From positions 1 to 64,000 of the forward strand of contig JAFSQF010000073.1 of the NCBI GenBank assembly GCA_017446745.1: a stretch of DNA of 64,000 bases, in the 5' to 3' direction. This DNA is from Bacteroidales bacterium. Its GTDB lineage: Bacteria > Bacteroidota > Bacteroidia > Bacteroidales > P3. A program made the translations under genes and the position numbers. Each line of letters begins with the position of its first letter. The stretch's first letter is position 1. The notes beneath the pieces were generated by a model. It worked only from the letters and a program-made list of their open reading frames with translations. It had not been told where the DNA came from and searched no databases. Shown here piece after piece: positions 46,598-54,638 of this stretch.

Positions 46598-47804
46598 CCC
46601 CCACAACATAACCATAGCCGACTACGACTATCCCCTGCCCGACAGCCGCATAGCCAAATACCCTCTGGCACAACGCGACCAATCGAAACTTTTAGTATTC
46701 AAAGACGGCATAATTACCGAGACGACATTCTTCCGCATCCCCGACCTGTTGCCTCCCGACGCCATGCTGCTATTCAACGACACCCGCGTCATCCACGCAC
46801 GCCTCCTTTTCCGCAAGCCCACAGGTTCGGTCATAGAGATATTCTGCCTCGAGCCCCACAACCAACCTGTAGCAACGGCTTTTGAACAACGCAACCACAG
46901 CGAGTGGCTTTGCTTCATAGGCAACAACAAGAAATGGAAGTCGGGAAGTCTTTCGCTTGATTTCGAAATAAATAATACCACATGCACACTCCAAGCCACA
47001 CGATGCGAAGCCGTGGGCAATGCATGGATAGTGGATTTTGAATGGACTGGCGGCATTCCTTTCGCCGAGGTTATTGATGCCGCAGGGAAAATACCACTGC
47101 CACCATACCTGCACCGCGACGCCGAAGAGAGCGACCGGCAACGCTACCAGACAGTCTATGCCCATCACGACGGCTCAGTGGCGGCACCTACAGCAGGCCT
47201 CCACTTCACCCCCTCTGTCCTCCACAGCTTGGAAAAGAAAGGAATAGCAACAGAATACATAACACTTCATGTCGGAGCTGGCACCTTCAAGCCAGTAAGT
47301 TCCGACACCATTGGCGAACACGAGATGCACGTGGAACCCGTGCACATCACCGCTGCCAACCTGCGCCACATCATAGCCCATAAAGGCCACCCCATCATCG
47401 CCGTGGGAACAACAACAGTGCGCACCCTCGAGAGCCTGTACTGGTTTGGCGTTCAGCTTCAGAGCAACCCCCAACTGGAGGCCATGCACGTAGGCCAATG
47501 GACACCCTACGAGCTTAGCACCGAAGGCATTGACCATACGCAGGCCTATGGAAACATTCTTGAATGGATGACACGCCACGGCATCGACCAATTCGACGGT
47601 GCCACACAGCTGCTCATCGCGCCAGGATATACATACCATGTCGTCGATGGCCTTATCACCAATTTTCACCAGCCACGCAGCACTCTCCTGCTCCTCGTCT
47701 CGGCCATGATTGGCGAGAAGTGGAGAGACTGTTACGGCTACGCCCTCCATCACGATTTCCGGTTCCTTAGCTATGGCGACAGTTGTCTACTCTTCCCGTC
47801 ATGA
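46587..47804 (+). CDS. queA: tRNA preQ1(34) S-adenosylmethionine ribosyltransferase-isomerase
   Basis: QueA builds epoxyqueuosine on tRNA from preQ1 and SAM. The 405-residue protein shows the hallmarks: DYDYPLPDSRIAKYPLAQRDQSKLLV, LLFNDTRVIHARL, HHDGSVAAPTAGLHFTPSVL, LHVGAGTFKPV and TNFHQPRSTLLLLVSA. It is longer than the about 350 residues of proteobacterial QueA, as usual in Bacteroidota. It overlaps pssA and comF. Confidence 0.96.
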   Translation: MPTDPHNITIADYDYPLPDSRIAKYPLAQRDQSKLLVFKDGIITETTFFRIPDLLPPDAMLLFNDTRVIHARLLFRKPTGSVIEIFCLEPHNQPVATAFEQRNHSEWLCFIGNNKKWKSGSLSLDFEINNTTCTLQATRCEAVGNAWIVDFEWTGGIPFAEVIDAAGKIPLPPYLHRDAEESDRQRYQTVYAHHDGSVAAPTAGLHFTPSVLHSLEKKGIATEYITLHVGAGTFKPVSSDTIGEHEMHVEPVHITAANLRHIIAHKGHPIIAVGTTTVRTLESLYWFGVQLQSNPQLEAMHVGQWTPYELSTEGIDHTQAYGNILEWMTRHGIDQFDGATQLLIAPGYTYHVVDGLITNFHQPRSTLLLLVSAMIGEKWRDCYGYALHHDFRFLSYGDSCLLFPS

Positions 47805-48493
47805 AATGGCTAAGCGATTTTGTGGGCCTTTTTTACCCTCGTGCATGCTCTGTGTGCGGAGCCACTCTGGTGGGCGACGAGCATGAGATATGCACCAGCT
47901 GCCTCCTACAGCTGCCTGAAGCCATCAGCGTTCCTTTGCCAGACAACTTTGTCGAGAAACGATTCTACGGACGTATCCCTTTGGCCCATGCCACGTCGCT
48001 CCTCATCTTCAGTCGCAAAAGCAACGCCCAACGCATATTGCACCAGATAAAATACGCTGGCGACGAACCTCTGGCACGCTCTATGGGGCGTATGCTGGGC
48101 AACCGCCTGGCTGCAAGCCACCTATTCGACGATGTCGACCTTCTGATTCCCGTGCCCCTCCATCCACGCAAGGAGCGCCAAAGGGGCTACAACCAAAGCC
48201 TTCTGCTCTGTGAAGGCATCACGCAGACCTTTCCTCGCAAGATTTGCAGCGGCATCCTTATACGCCAACGCCACACCGACACGCAAACACATAAAAACCG
48301 ACAACAACGTCTTGAAAACATGAACGGAGTATTCACGGTGACAAATCCCGCAGTGCTTGAAGACAAACACGTGCTGCTTGTAGACGATGTTATCACCACA
48401 GGCGCAACAACCGAGGCCTGCTGCAGTGCACTACAGACCGTGAGAGGCATCGTAATCAGCATAGCCTCGCTTGCCGTTGCCGGCGACACCTAA
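47801..48493 (+). CDS. ComF-family phosphoribosyltransferase
   Basis: The 230-residue protein has an N-terminal zinc finger (CSVCGATLVGDEHEICTSC) and a C-terminal PRTase domain (LIPVPLHPRKERQRGYNQS, then HVLLVDDVITTGATTEACC). The ATG at 47801 overlaps the queA stop as ATGA; an earlier in-frame start at 47783 lies inside queA. ComF proteins are linked to DNA uptake, but their enzyme activity is unclear. Confidence 0.92.
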   Translation: MKWLSDFVGLFYPRACSVCGATLVGDEHEICTSCLLQLPEAISVPLPDNFVEKRFYGRIPLAHATSLLIFSRKSNAQRILHQIKYAGDEPLARSMGRMLGNRLAASHLFDDVDLLIPVPLHPRKERQRGYNQSLLLCEGITQTFPRKICSGILIRQRHTDTQTHKNRQQRLENMNGVFTVTNPAVLEDKHVLLVDDVITTGATTEACCSALQTVRGIVISIASLAVAGDT

Positions 48494-48494
48494 T

Positions 48495-48538
48495 CCATCA
48501 TTGTTCATTGTACAGCAACATATTAGCTTAATGATGGC
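48495..48538. repeat. Inverted repeat after comF
   Basis: CCATCATT and AATGATGG enclose 28 bases. No T tract follows directly, so terminator function is doubtful. A TATCTTCG near-match to a -7 box (48593-48600) lies between it and pyrH. Confidence 0.3.
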
Positions 48539-48671
48539 AACATGGTTGCAACAAAAAAATACTACAAACCATTGGTTTTTCCATTTTTTTCTTATCTTCG
48601 TAGTCTGAAAACCATATCGCCATATTTTACCAAGAAATTATAAACCATTCCATTAAATCAAAAAACGCGTC

Positions 48672-49379
48672 ATGAAATACAACCGTGTTCTTCTTAAATT
48701 GAGCGGCGAATCGCTCATGGGTTCCCAAAGTTATGGCATCGACCCCACCATGCTTGAACAATATGCCAAAGACATTAAAGAGGCGGTGGACAATCACGTA
48801 GAGGTTGCCATAGTCATCGGTGGTGGCAACATCTTCCGCGGCCTCAGCGGAGCAGCCCAAGGCATGGACCGCGTTCAGGGAGACTATATGGGCATGCTTG
48901 CCACACTCATCAACAGCATGGCGCTGCAGGCAGAGCTTGAGAAGCAGGGGCTTCGCACCGAGCTCCTCAGCGGTCTGGCCATCGAGCCTATCTGCAAAGA
49001 GATGAGCCGCCGGCGCGCCATAGAGGCTATGCAGGAAGGCAAAGTTGTCATCATAGGTGGCGGGAGCGGCAACCCGTTCTTCACCACCGACACTGCCTCG
49101 GCACTCCGTGCCGTGGAAATCAAGGCCGACGCCATCCTTAAGGGCACACGCGTCAATGGCGTCTACACCGCCGACCCCGAGAAAGACCCCACAGCAACCA
49201 AATACACCACCCTTACGTTTCAAGAGGCCCTAAGCAAAAAACTCAAAATTATGGACCTCACCGCCTTCGCCCTCTGCGAGGAAAACAAACTGCCAATCTA
49301 TGTGTTCGACATGAACAAGCCCGGCAACCTCCTTCGCGTAGTCTCCGGCCAGCCCATCGGCACGGAAGTATACAACTAA
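48672..49379 (+). CDS. pyrH: UMP kinase
   Basis: The 235-residue amino-acid-kinase-fold enzyme phosphorylates UMP to UDP. Diagnostic segments are RVLLKLSGESLMG, VIGGGNIFRG, IGGGSGNPFFTTDTAS and TRVNGVYTADPEKDP. The enzyme is cytoplasmic and usually regulated by GTP and UTP. It is separated from frr by an octamer repeat array, whereas these two genes usually sit close together in bacteria. Confidence 0.97.
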   Translation: MKYNRVLLKLSGESLMGSQSYGIDPTMLEQYAKDIKEAVDNHVEVAIVIGGGNIFRGLSGAAQGMDRVQGDYMGMLATLINSMALQAELEKQGLRTELLSGLAIEPICKEMSRRRAIEAMQEGKVVIIGGGSGNPFFTTDTASALRAVEIKADAILKGTRVNGVYTADPEKDPTATKYTTLTFQEALSKKLKIMDLTAFALCEENKLPIYVFDMNKPGNLLRVVSGQPIGTEVYN

Positions 49380-49386
49380 CGAAATT

Positions 49387-49522
49387 TTCGATGCTTCGTG
49401 ATTTCGATGCTTCGATATTTCGATGCTTCGATGTTTCGATACTTCGATATCTCGATATCTCGTGATTTCGATATTTCGATATTTCGATGCCGCGACACTT
49501 CGATGCCACGATGTTTCGATGC
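49387..49522. repeat. Octamer tandem array, 17 units, between pyrH and frr
   Basis: Seventeen consecutive 8-bp units fill 136 bp exactly. Most are TTCGATGC or TTCGATAT; variants include TTCGTGAT, CTCGATAT, CGCGACAC and CACGATGT. The array starts 8 bp after the pyrH stop codon. Weak ORFs on both strands come only from the repeat. Confidence 0.95.
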
Positions 49523-49569
49523 CGCAAAAAAAATAAAAATAAAAAAATCTAAAATAAAATCCACATATC

Positions 49570-50133
49570 ATGAACGACCTATCAAAAGCTTGCATTGACG
49601 AAGCCAATCAAACCATGAAAAGTGCCATCAATTTCCTTGAACTGGAACTGGCAAAAATCCGCGCCGGCAAGGCTAATCCCGGCATGCTCGACGGTGTGAA
49701 GATTGACTATTACGGCGCCCCCACAGAAATCAGCCAAGCCGCCAACATCAGCACCCCCGACGCCCGCAGCATCATCATCCAACCATGGGACAAGTCCATC
49801 GTCGGAGCTATCAATAAAGCCATCCTTGACGCCAATCTGGGCTTCACACCCCGTCATGAAGGCGACATTCTGCGCATCGTCATCCCTCCGCTCACCGAGG
49901 AACGCCGCAAGGAGCTCTCTAAGGCCGCCAAAACTGAGGTGGAAAACAGCAAGGTGAATATCCGTAACGCCCGTCGCAATGTCATGGACAAGGTCAAGAA
50001 ACTCAAAGACAAATCCGTTCCCGAAGACGAGGTGAAACAGGTGGAGAAAGAAATTCAGGACGTCACCGACAAATTCATTGGCGAATGCGACAAAATCTAT
50101 GCCGCCAAGGAGAAAGAAATCATGACAGTCTGA
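49570..50133 (+). CDS. frr: Ribosome recycling factor
   Basis: RRF splits post-termination ribosomes with EF-G. The 187-residue protein has the family core ELAKIRAGKANPGMLDGVKIDYYGAPTEISQAANIS and LTEERRKELSKAAKTEVENSKVNIRNARR. Length is normal. It follows pyrH in the conserved order and is followed 2 bp later by birA. Confidence 0.98.
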   Translation: MNDLSKACIDEANQTMKSAINFLELELAKIRAGKANPGMLDGVKIDYYGAPTEISQAANISTPDARSIIIQPWDKSIVGAINKAILDANLGFTPRHEGDILRIVIPPLTEERRKELSKAAKTEVENSKVNIRNARRNVMDKVKKLKDKSVPEDEVKQVEKEIQDVTDKFIGECDKIYAAKEKEIMTV

Positions 50134-50135
50134 GA

Positions 50136-50873
50136 ATGGACATACGTTTTTTCGACACCCTCGAATCCACCAACAACTACTGTAAACTCCTCGACCTTAG
50201 CAGCGTCGAGGAGTTTACCGTTATATGCGCCCGTAAGCAGACCGCCGGCATCGGGCAGCAAGGCAACGTATGGGTCAGCGAACCATACAAAAACTTAACT
50301 TTCAGCCTTATCCTTAAGCCCTGTTTCCTCTCCCCTATCCGACAATTCGACCTCACCATAGCCCTCTCCGTTGCCGTGGCAGAGACCATCGACGCTCTGC
50401 TCACAGGCCTCGACACAAAACTCACAACACAAATCAAGTGGCCCAACGACATCTATGTGGAAGACAATAAAATCTGCGGCATTCTCGTCACCAACCAACT
50501 AAGCGGCAACAGCATCATATCGTCGATCTGCGGCATAGGCCTCAACATCAACCAGACCGACTTCCCCGACTGGGTGCCCAACCCGACTTCGTTGAAACTA
50601 CTGACAGGGAAACCATACGCAGTTGATGACATCCTCGCCCAGCTGCTCAGAAACATACAGCGCACCTATGAGGAGCTTCCGAGGCCCGACAGCACCCTTC
50701 GTTCGCGCTACATGCAACGGCTCTACCGCCGCGGCCTGCCGTCAAGCTACCTGTACCATGGAGCAGCGATAACCGCTACAATTGTAGACGTAGACCCCCT
50801 CGGGCACCTGATGCTCCAGTCGTACGACAAAAAGGTTTATTCCTGTTCGATGAAGGAAATACAATTCCTGTGA
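50136..50873 (+). CDS. birA: Biotin-[acetyl-CoA-carboxylase] ligase
   Basis: The 245-residue protein attaches biotin to the biotin carboxyl carrier protein. It has ESTNNYCK, QTAGIGQQGNVWVS, IKWPNDIYVEDNKICGILV and GIGLNINQTDFP. It lacks the N-terminal DNA-binding domain of the E. coli repressor form. In the biotin-binding loop the usual AGRG reads AGIG, so an Arg normally present is Ile; effects on adenylate retention are possible but untested. The ATG at 50136 comes 2 bp after the frr stop; the frame is open upstream inside frr. Confidence 0.93.
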   Translation: MDIRFFDTLESTNNYCKLLDLSSVEEFTVICARKQTAGIGQQGNVWVSEPYKNLTFSLILKPCFLSPIRQFDLTIALSVAVAETIDALLTGLDTKLTTQIKWPNDIYVEDNKICGILVTNQLSGNSIISSICGIGLNINQTDFPDWVPNPTSLKLLTGKPYAVDDILAQLLRNIQRTYEELPRPDSTLRSRYMQRLYRRGLPSSYLYHGAAITATIVDVDPLGHLMLQSYDKKVYSCSMKEIQFL

Positions 50874-50900
50874 AGCCGCTCCACCAACGGAAACGCGATG

Positions 50901-51743
50901 TCACAATTTCTCGAACGAGTACTTCATGCCCTGGTCGTAGGGGAGCACATCCTCGATCATGTTCGACGAAGGGTCGTAGATAAAATAGGTATGGTTGGAG
51001 CCCTTCTGTCGGCACACATATTCAGAGAGCACCTTCTCGACGTACATTCTGGCGCATTCATATCCCATACGCCGTGCCATAGAATAGGCATCGTTCACCG
51101 TTATGCGGTCGAAATTGGTACGCAAAGTGGCTTTGCCGTCTTGCAGAGAGGTCACCACGCCCTGAAAATCGTCGCGTACCTCGTCGGTGGTGAAATAGAC
51201 GGTCTCGTTGGTGTCGCGTTGGTCAAGCCTGAGCCACACATGGGTGGCGAAGTGACGCAAGTCGTAGTCGTACTTATAGTAAGCTCCGCGACGCGTCGTG
51301 AAGTCGCTTCGTGAGGGTTCAAGGTACTCCTCCAGCTCCATCTGCACAAAGTCGACGGTAAGGTGTTGGTCGTCGGCAAAAGGGAGTGGACTATCGTTAG
51401 CCACAACGACAACAGGGATGTTGGTACGGCTCAGCACGTAAAGAAACATGTCGCTGAACTGAGCCAGGAAGATGCTGTCGTTCACCTTGTCGAGAATGGC
51501 CGTTTTAGAGGCTATCAATGAATCCTGCCATTCTTCAGGCAAATAGGCGAAACCGACGATGTCGTTGAGCGAGCTATTGGTATGAATCAGTTCTGAAGGC
51601 AATTTTACGTACACCTTTTCCGTAGCGTCTTTTCTCCCTTGTTCGAATTTGCGCAGAAAAGAGCCCGCATAATAATAGTCGCTCGTGCATCCCACAGTCA
51701 TCATCAAACCCACGGCAACCAAAAACAGCGTCCTGATTTTCAT
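50901..51743 (-). CDS. Putative lipoprotein
   Basis: The 280-residue protein starts with a lipoprotein signal (FLVAVGLMMTVGC, lipid Cys at residue 19). I do not recognise the mature domain. It contains LPSELIHTNSSLNDI, a central KYDYDLRHFATHVWLRLDQRD segment and a C-terminal helix MARRMGYECARMYVEKVLSEYV. It reads opposite to its neighbours and probably forms its own unit. The function is unknown. Confidence 0.65.
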   Translation of the reverse strand: MKIRTLFLVAVGLMMTVGCTSDYYYAGSFLRKFEQGRKDATEKVYVKLPSELIHTNSSLNDIVGFAYLPEEWQDSLIASKTAILDKVNDSIFLAQFSDMFLYVLSRTNIPVVVVANDSPLPFADDQHLTVDFVQMELEEYLEPSRSDFTTRRGAYYKYDYDLRHFATHVWLRLDQRDTNETVYFTTDEVRDDFQGVVTSLQDGKATLRTNFDRITVNDAYSMARRMGYECARMYVEKVLSEYVCRQKGSNHTYFIYDPSSNMIEDVLPYDQGMKYSFEKL

Positions 51744-52023
51744 AAGTATCTTTGTTGTATTGTTTAACAGACGAATAATTATATTGTTAAATTATTGGAA
51801 TCAAAATGATTACTAATAAAACAGGTCGGCATTGCCAGAAATCACAACAACACGCAAGCAAGCCACAGGCCGACCAATGAAGAACGCCCCGGCGACCATA
51901 TTATTGCATTATTCGCCGACAAAAAATATGGATTATGATAAACTTTAGTAAATTTGCAAAAAATTTCAGCGTTGTAATTTTTGTATCATTTTACTAACAA
52001 CCAATAAAATACACAACAATATA

Positions 52024-52890
52024 ATGAAGAAAGTCAATCTAAAAGATGAGATTATCTCGTATGCCTTGGTGGCATTAGGGAGCCTGTTGTTCGCCGTGGG
52101 CGATGTGATGTTCGTCAACCCCTACCATTTGGCACCTGGAGGCGTCTATGGCCTCGCCAACGTTTTCAACGCCTTATTTGGATGGAAGATTTCCGTGGCA
52201 GGCATCTGTATGGATATCCCCCTATTAATCATAGGCACCTTAGTCCTCGGGCCACGCTTTGGCGTGAAAACCATCGTGTCGGTAATCCTCATACCGGCAT
52301 TCACCTTCGTCATAGAAAGTACCTATGGTTATGACCCGCTGATTGTTGACGATATTTTCCTCAACACCGTCGTGGCCGGCATCATCTATGGTGTGGCCAT
52401 CGGTGTCATCTTCCGTGCCGGAGCCACCTCGGGAGGCAGCGACATCATATCAATGATTATACATAAATACACCAAGATATCGCTTGGTGTCCTCGTCCTC
52501 ATCGTCGACAGCTGCATCTCGCTGACCACACTCATCATTGGCGACATCAAGCTTCCCATCTACTCCATAATACTTATCTATATAGAGAGCAAAATCATCG
52601 ACCTCGTCGTCGAAGGTTTCACCACATACAAGACGGTGTTTATCATCACCGAGAGAATCGACGAGGTGAAGAATTTCATTCTCAACGACCTGGAGCGCGG
52701 CGGCACATGCTTTCCCGGCATAGGTCTTTATCAGGGTCAGGAGCGACGTATGATCTACGTCACCCTTGACCGCAGCGACCTTGTGAAGCTTAAGTCAAAC
52801 CTCCGTCACCTCGACCCCGCAGCCTTCGTCAACGTCATTGAGAGTTCTGAGATTCTTGGTTTTGGCTTCAAGGCCCTTCCCGAGGAGTGA
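52024..52890 (+). CDS. YitT family membrane protein
   Basis: The 288-residue protein has five to six transmembrane helices (YALVALGSLLFAVGDVMFVNPYHLAPGGVYGLANV, IFRAGATSGGSDIISMIIHKYTKISLG) followed by a cytoplasmic DUF2179 domain (FIITERIDEVKNFILNDLERGGTCFPGIGLYQGQERRMIYVTLDR). This is the standard YitT layout. Transport is suspected but no substrate is established. TAAATTTG at 51949-51956 could be its -7 box. The GT4 gene follows by 20 bp. Confidence 0.92.
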   Translation: MKKVNLKDEIISYALVALGSLLFAVGDVMFVNPYHLAPGGVYGLANVFNALFGWKISVAGICMDIPLLIIGTLVLGPRFGVKTIVSVILIPAFTFVIESTYGYDPLIVDDIFLNTVVAGIIYGVAIGVIFRAGATSGGSDIISMIIHKYTKISLGVLVLIVDSCISLTTLIIGDIKLPIYSIILIYIESKIIDLVVEGFTTYKTVFIITERIDEVKNFILNDLERGGTCFPGIGLYQGQERRMIYVTLDRSDLVKLKSNLRHLDPAAFVNVIESSEILGFGFKALPEE

Positions 52891-52910
52891 GACAAACGAA
52901 CAGGTAAGTC

Positions 52911-54113
52911 ATGAGGGTACTCCAGTTCTGTCTAAAGCCGCCCTACCCCACCGTTGATGGGGGCACCATGGCCATGAACTCCATAACCGAGGGGCTCATG
53001 GACATGGGCCACAGCGTCAAAGTGCTCAGCGTATGCAGCGACAAACACCCTGTCAGCATCGCCGCGGACGACCCCTACCGACAGCGTACCGACTTCGAAG
53101 CAGTCCACTTAGACCTTAGCATTCACCCGCTGGCTGCCGCAACAGCATTGCTGTGTGGCGAGTCGTACAACGTGAAACGCTTCGAAAACAAACGGCTCGA
53201 CGACCGGCTGGCAGAGCTCCTTCACCAAGAGCACTTCGACGTCATCCACGTCGAGAGCCTCTTCCTCACGCCCTACCTTCCCACCATCCGGCGCTGCTGC
53301 AAAACACCCGTTGTGCTGCGTGCACACAACGTGGAGCACCTCATCTGGCGGCAGATGGCACTGGCAGAGCCCCATGCCGCCAAACGGTGGTATCTGAAAA
53401 AACTTGCCCTGGCCCTGCGAGCCTACGAGCTGGAGCACCTCAACGACTACGACGGCATAGCATGCATCACACAACACGATGCCGACACACTGCGTCAGCT
53501 GGGTTGCCGACGTGCGATGGCAGCCATCCCCTTCGGCGTCAGCCTACCGGCAATGCCCCACACCGAAAGCGACACCAACCAGCTTTTCCATATAGGTTCG
53601 ATGGACTGGCGTCCCAACGACGAAGCCATCCGATGGTTCCTCGGAGAGATATGGCCCATGGTGCACAGCCAGATGCCTCATCTTACACTCCACATTGCCG
53701 GCAGAAGGATGGCCGACGACCTCATCAACGCACACTACGACGGGGTTGTCGTGGCCGGCGAGGTGCCCGACGCCACAGCCTTTATGGCCGACAAACAGAT
53801 AAACATCGTCCCCCTTAAGTCTGGCAGCGGCATACGCATCAAAATCATCGAAGCCATGGCCTTGGCAAAGACAGTCATCACCACCACGGTAGGTGCTCGT
53901 GGGATAGACTACACCGATGGGCACGACCTGCTCATTGCCGACACCCCTCAACAATTTGTTGAGGCCATAAAACGCTGCACCACCGACAAGGACTTCTGCA
54001 AACAAGTGGGAAACAATGCACGCAGACTGATAGCACAGCGCTACGACAACAACACGTTGACTGAAAAGCTTATACTTTTCTACAATAAAATCCTCGACAA
54101 AACGTTATCCTAA
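52911..54113 (+). CDS. Glycosyltransferase family 4 protein
   Basis: The 400-residue GT-B enzyme has an N-terminal acceptor domain (MRVLQFCLKPPYPTVDGGTMAMNSITEGL) and a C-terminal donor domain (FHIGSMDWRPNDEAIRWFL, then the E-x7-E-like GSGIRIKIIEAMALAKTVI). Specificity cannot be read from sequence. It is the only clear glycosyltransferase of this kind in the window and lies about 12 kb from the polysaccharide cluster. It is followed by two envelope-protein genes on the same strand. Confidence 0.9.
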   Translation: MRVLQFCLKPPYPTVDGGTMAMNSITEGLMDMGHSVKVLSVCSDKHPVSIAADDPYRQRTDFEAVHLDLSIHPLAAATALLCGESYNVKRFENKRLDDRLAELLHQEHFDVIHVESLFLTPYLPTIRRCCKTPVVLRAHNVEHLIWRQMALAEPHAAKRWYLKKLALALRAYELEHLNDYDGIACITQHDADTLRQLGCRRAMAAIPFGVSLPAMPHTESDTNQLFHIGSMDWRPNDEAIRWFLGEIWPMVHSQMPHLTLHIAGRRMADDLINAHYDGVVVAGEVPDATAFMADKQINIVPLKSGSGIRIKIIEAMALAKTVITTTVGARGIDYTDGHDLLIADTPQQFVEAIKRCTTDKDFCKQVGNNARRLIAQRYDNNTLTEKLILFYNKILDKTLS

Positions 54114-54122
54114 AAAAAAGCC

Positions 54123-54638
54123 ATGAAAGCTCGTAAGCCACTATTTCTTTCCTTCATGCTCATAGCAGCGCTGACCCTGTCGGCACAAATAAAGATACCC
54201 AACACCAAGGCCAGCCTCACCCTCCCGGAAAAGGGATGGAAATATTTAGAGACCACCAAGGTAGACGACAATACCACCGTCTACCTTTATGCCTACAGCG
54301 GCGATTACGTGATAGACAATGCCGGCGACACCGTCCTGCCATTCATACGCATCTATGTGCGGCGCAACTTCAAAGGCACCGTCTACGACCTGGCCTACAG
54401 CCGGTTCATGAAGCAGCCCTTCCAGTCGCTCGACGAGCACGTGTACGACAACGGAGGCCTGGAATATTTAGGGGCCTACACCAACGAACAGGATGGCAAA
54501 GACTATGAATTCCGCATGCTCTACATCAAGGACCATGACAATATACTTGAGATCCGACTGGAGACAACAGTGGACAATTTCGAGCAGTTCGACGAAACAT
54601 TCCAAAATATCGTCAATTCTGTAAACATCAGCAAATGA
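54123..54638 (+). CDS. Secreted protein of unknown function
   Basis: The 171-residue protein has a signal peptide (about residues 1-21, ending TLSAQ) and a compact mature domain of alternating strands and one helix (KASLTLPEKGWKYLETTKVDDNTTVYLYAY, VDNFEQFDETFQNIVNSV). The last part resembles the PsbP/DUF1795-like pattern of small stress proteins, but I would not name it. Its stop codon overlaps the start of the PorE-like gene (ATGA), so the two are translationally coupled. Confidence 0.6.
   Translation: MKARKPLFLSFMLIAALTLSAQIKIPNTKASLTLPEKGWKYLETTKVDDNTTVYLYAYSGDYVIDNAGDTVLPFIRIYVRRNFKGTVYDLAYSRFMKQPFQSLDEHVYDNGGLEYLGAYTNEQDGKDYEFRMLYIKDHDNILEIRLETTVDNFEQFDETFQNIVNSVNISK

Noticed and set aside
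49387..49522. Possible CRISPR array
   Set aside because: The units are 8 bp and directly adjacent, with no spacers and no cas genes in the window; the same reasoning excludes the repeats at 7771-7919 and 59957-60102.
49258..49607. ORFs made of the octamer array (RHRNIEISKYRN-type peptides)
   Set aside because: The peptides come from reading the 8-bp repeat in several frames; there is no independent evidence for translation.
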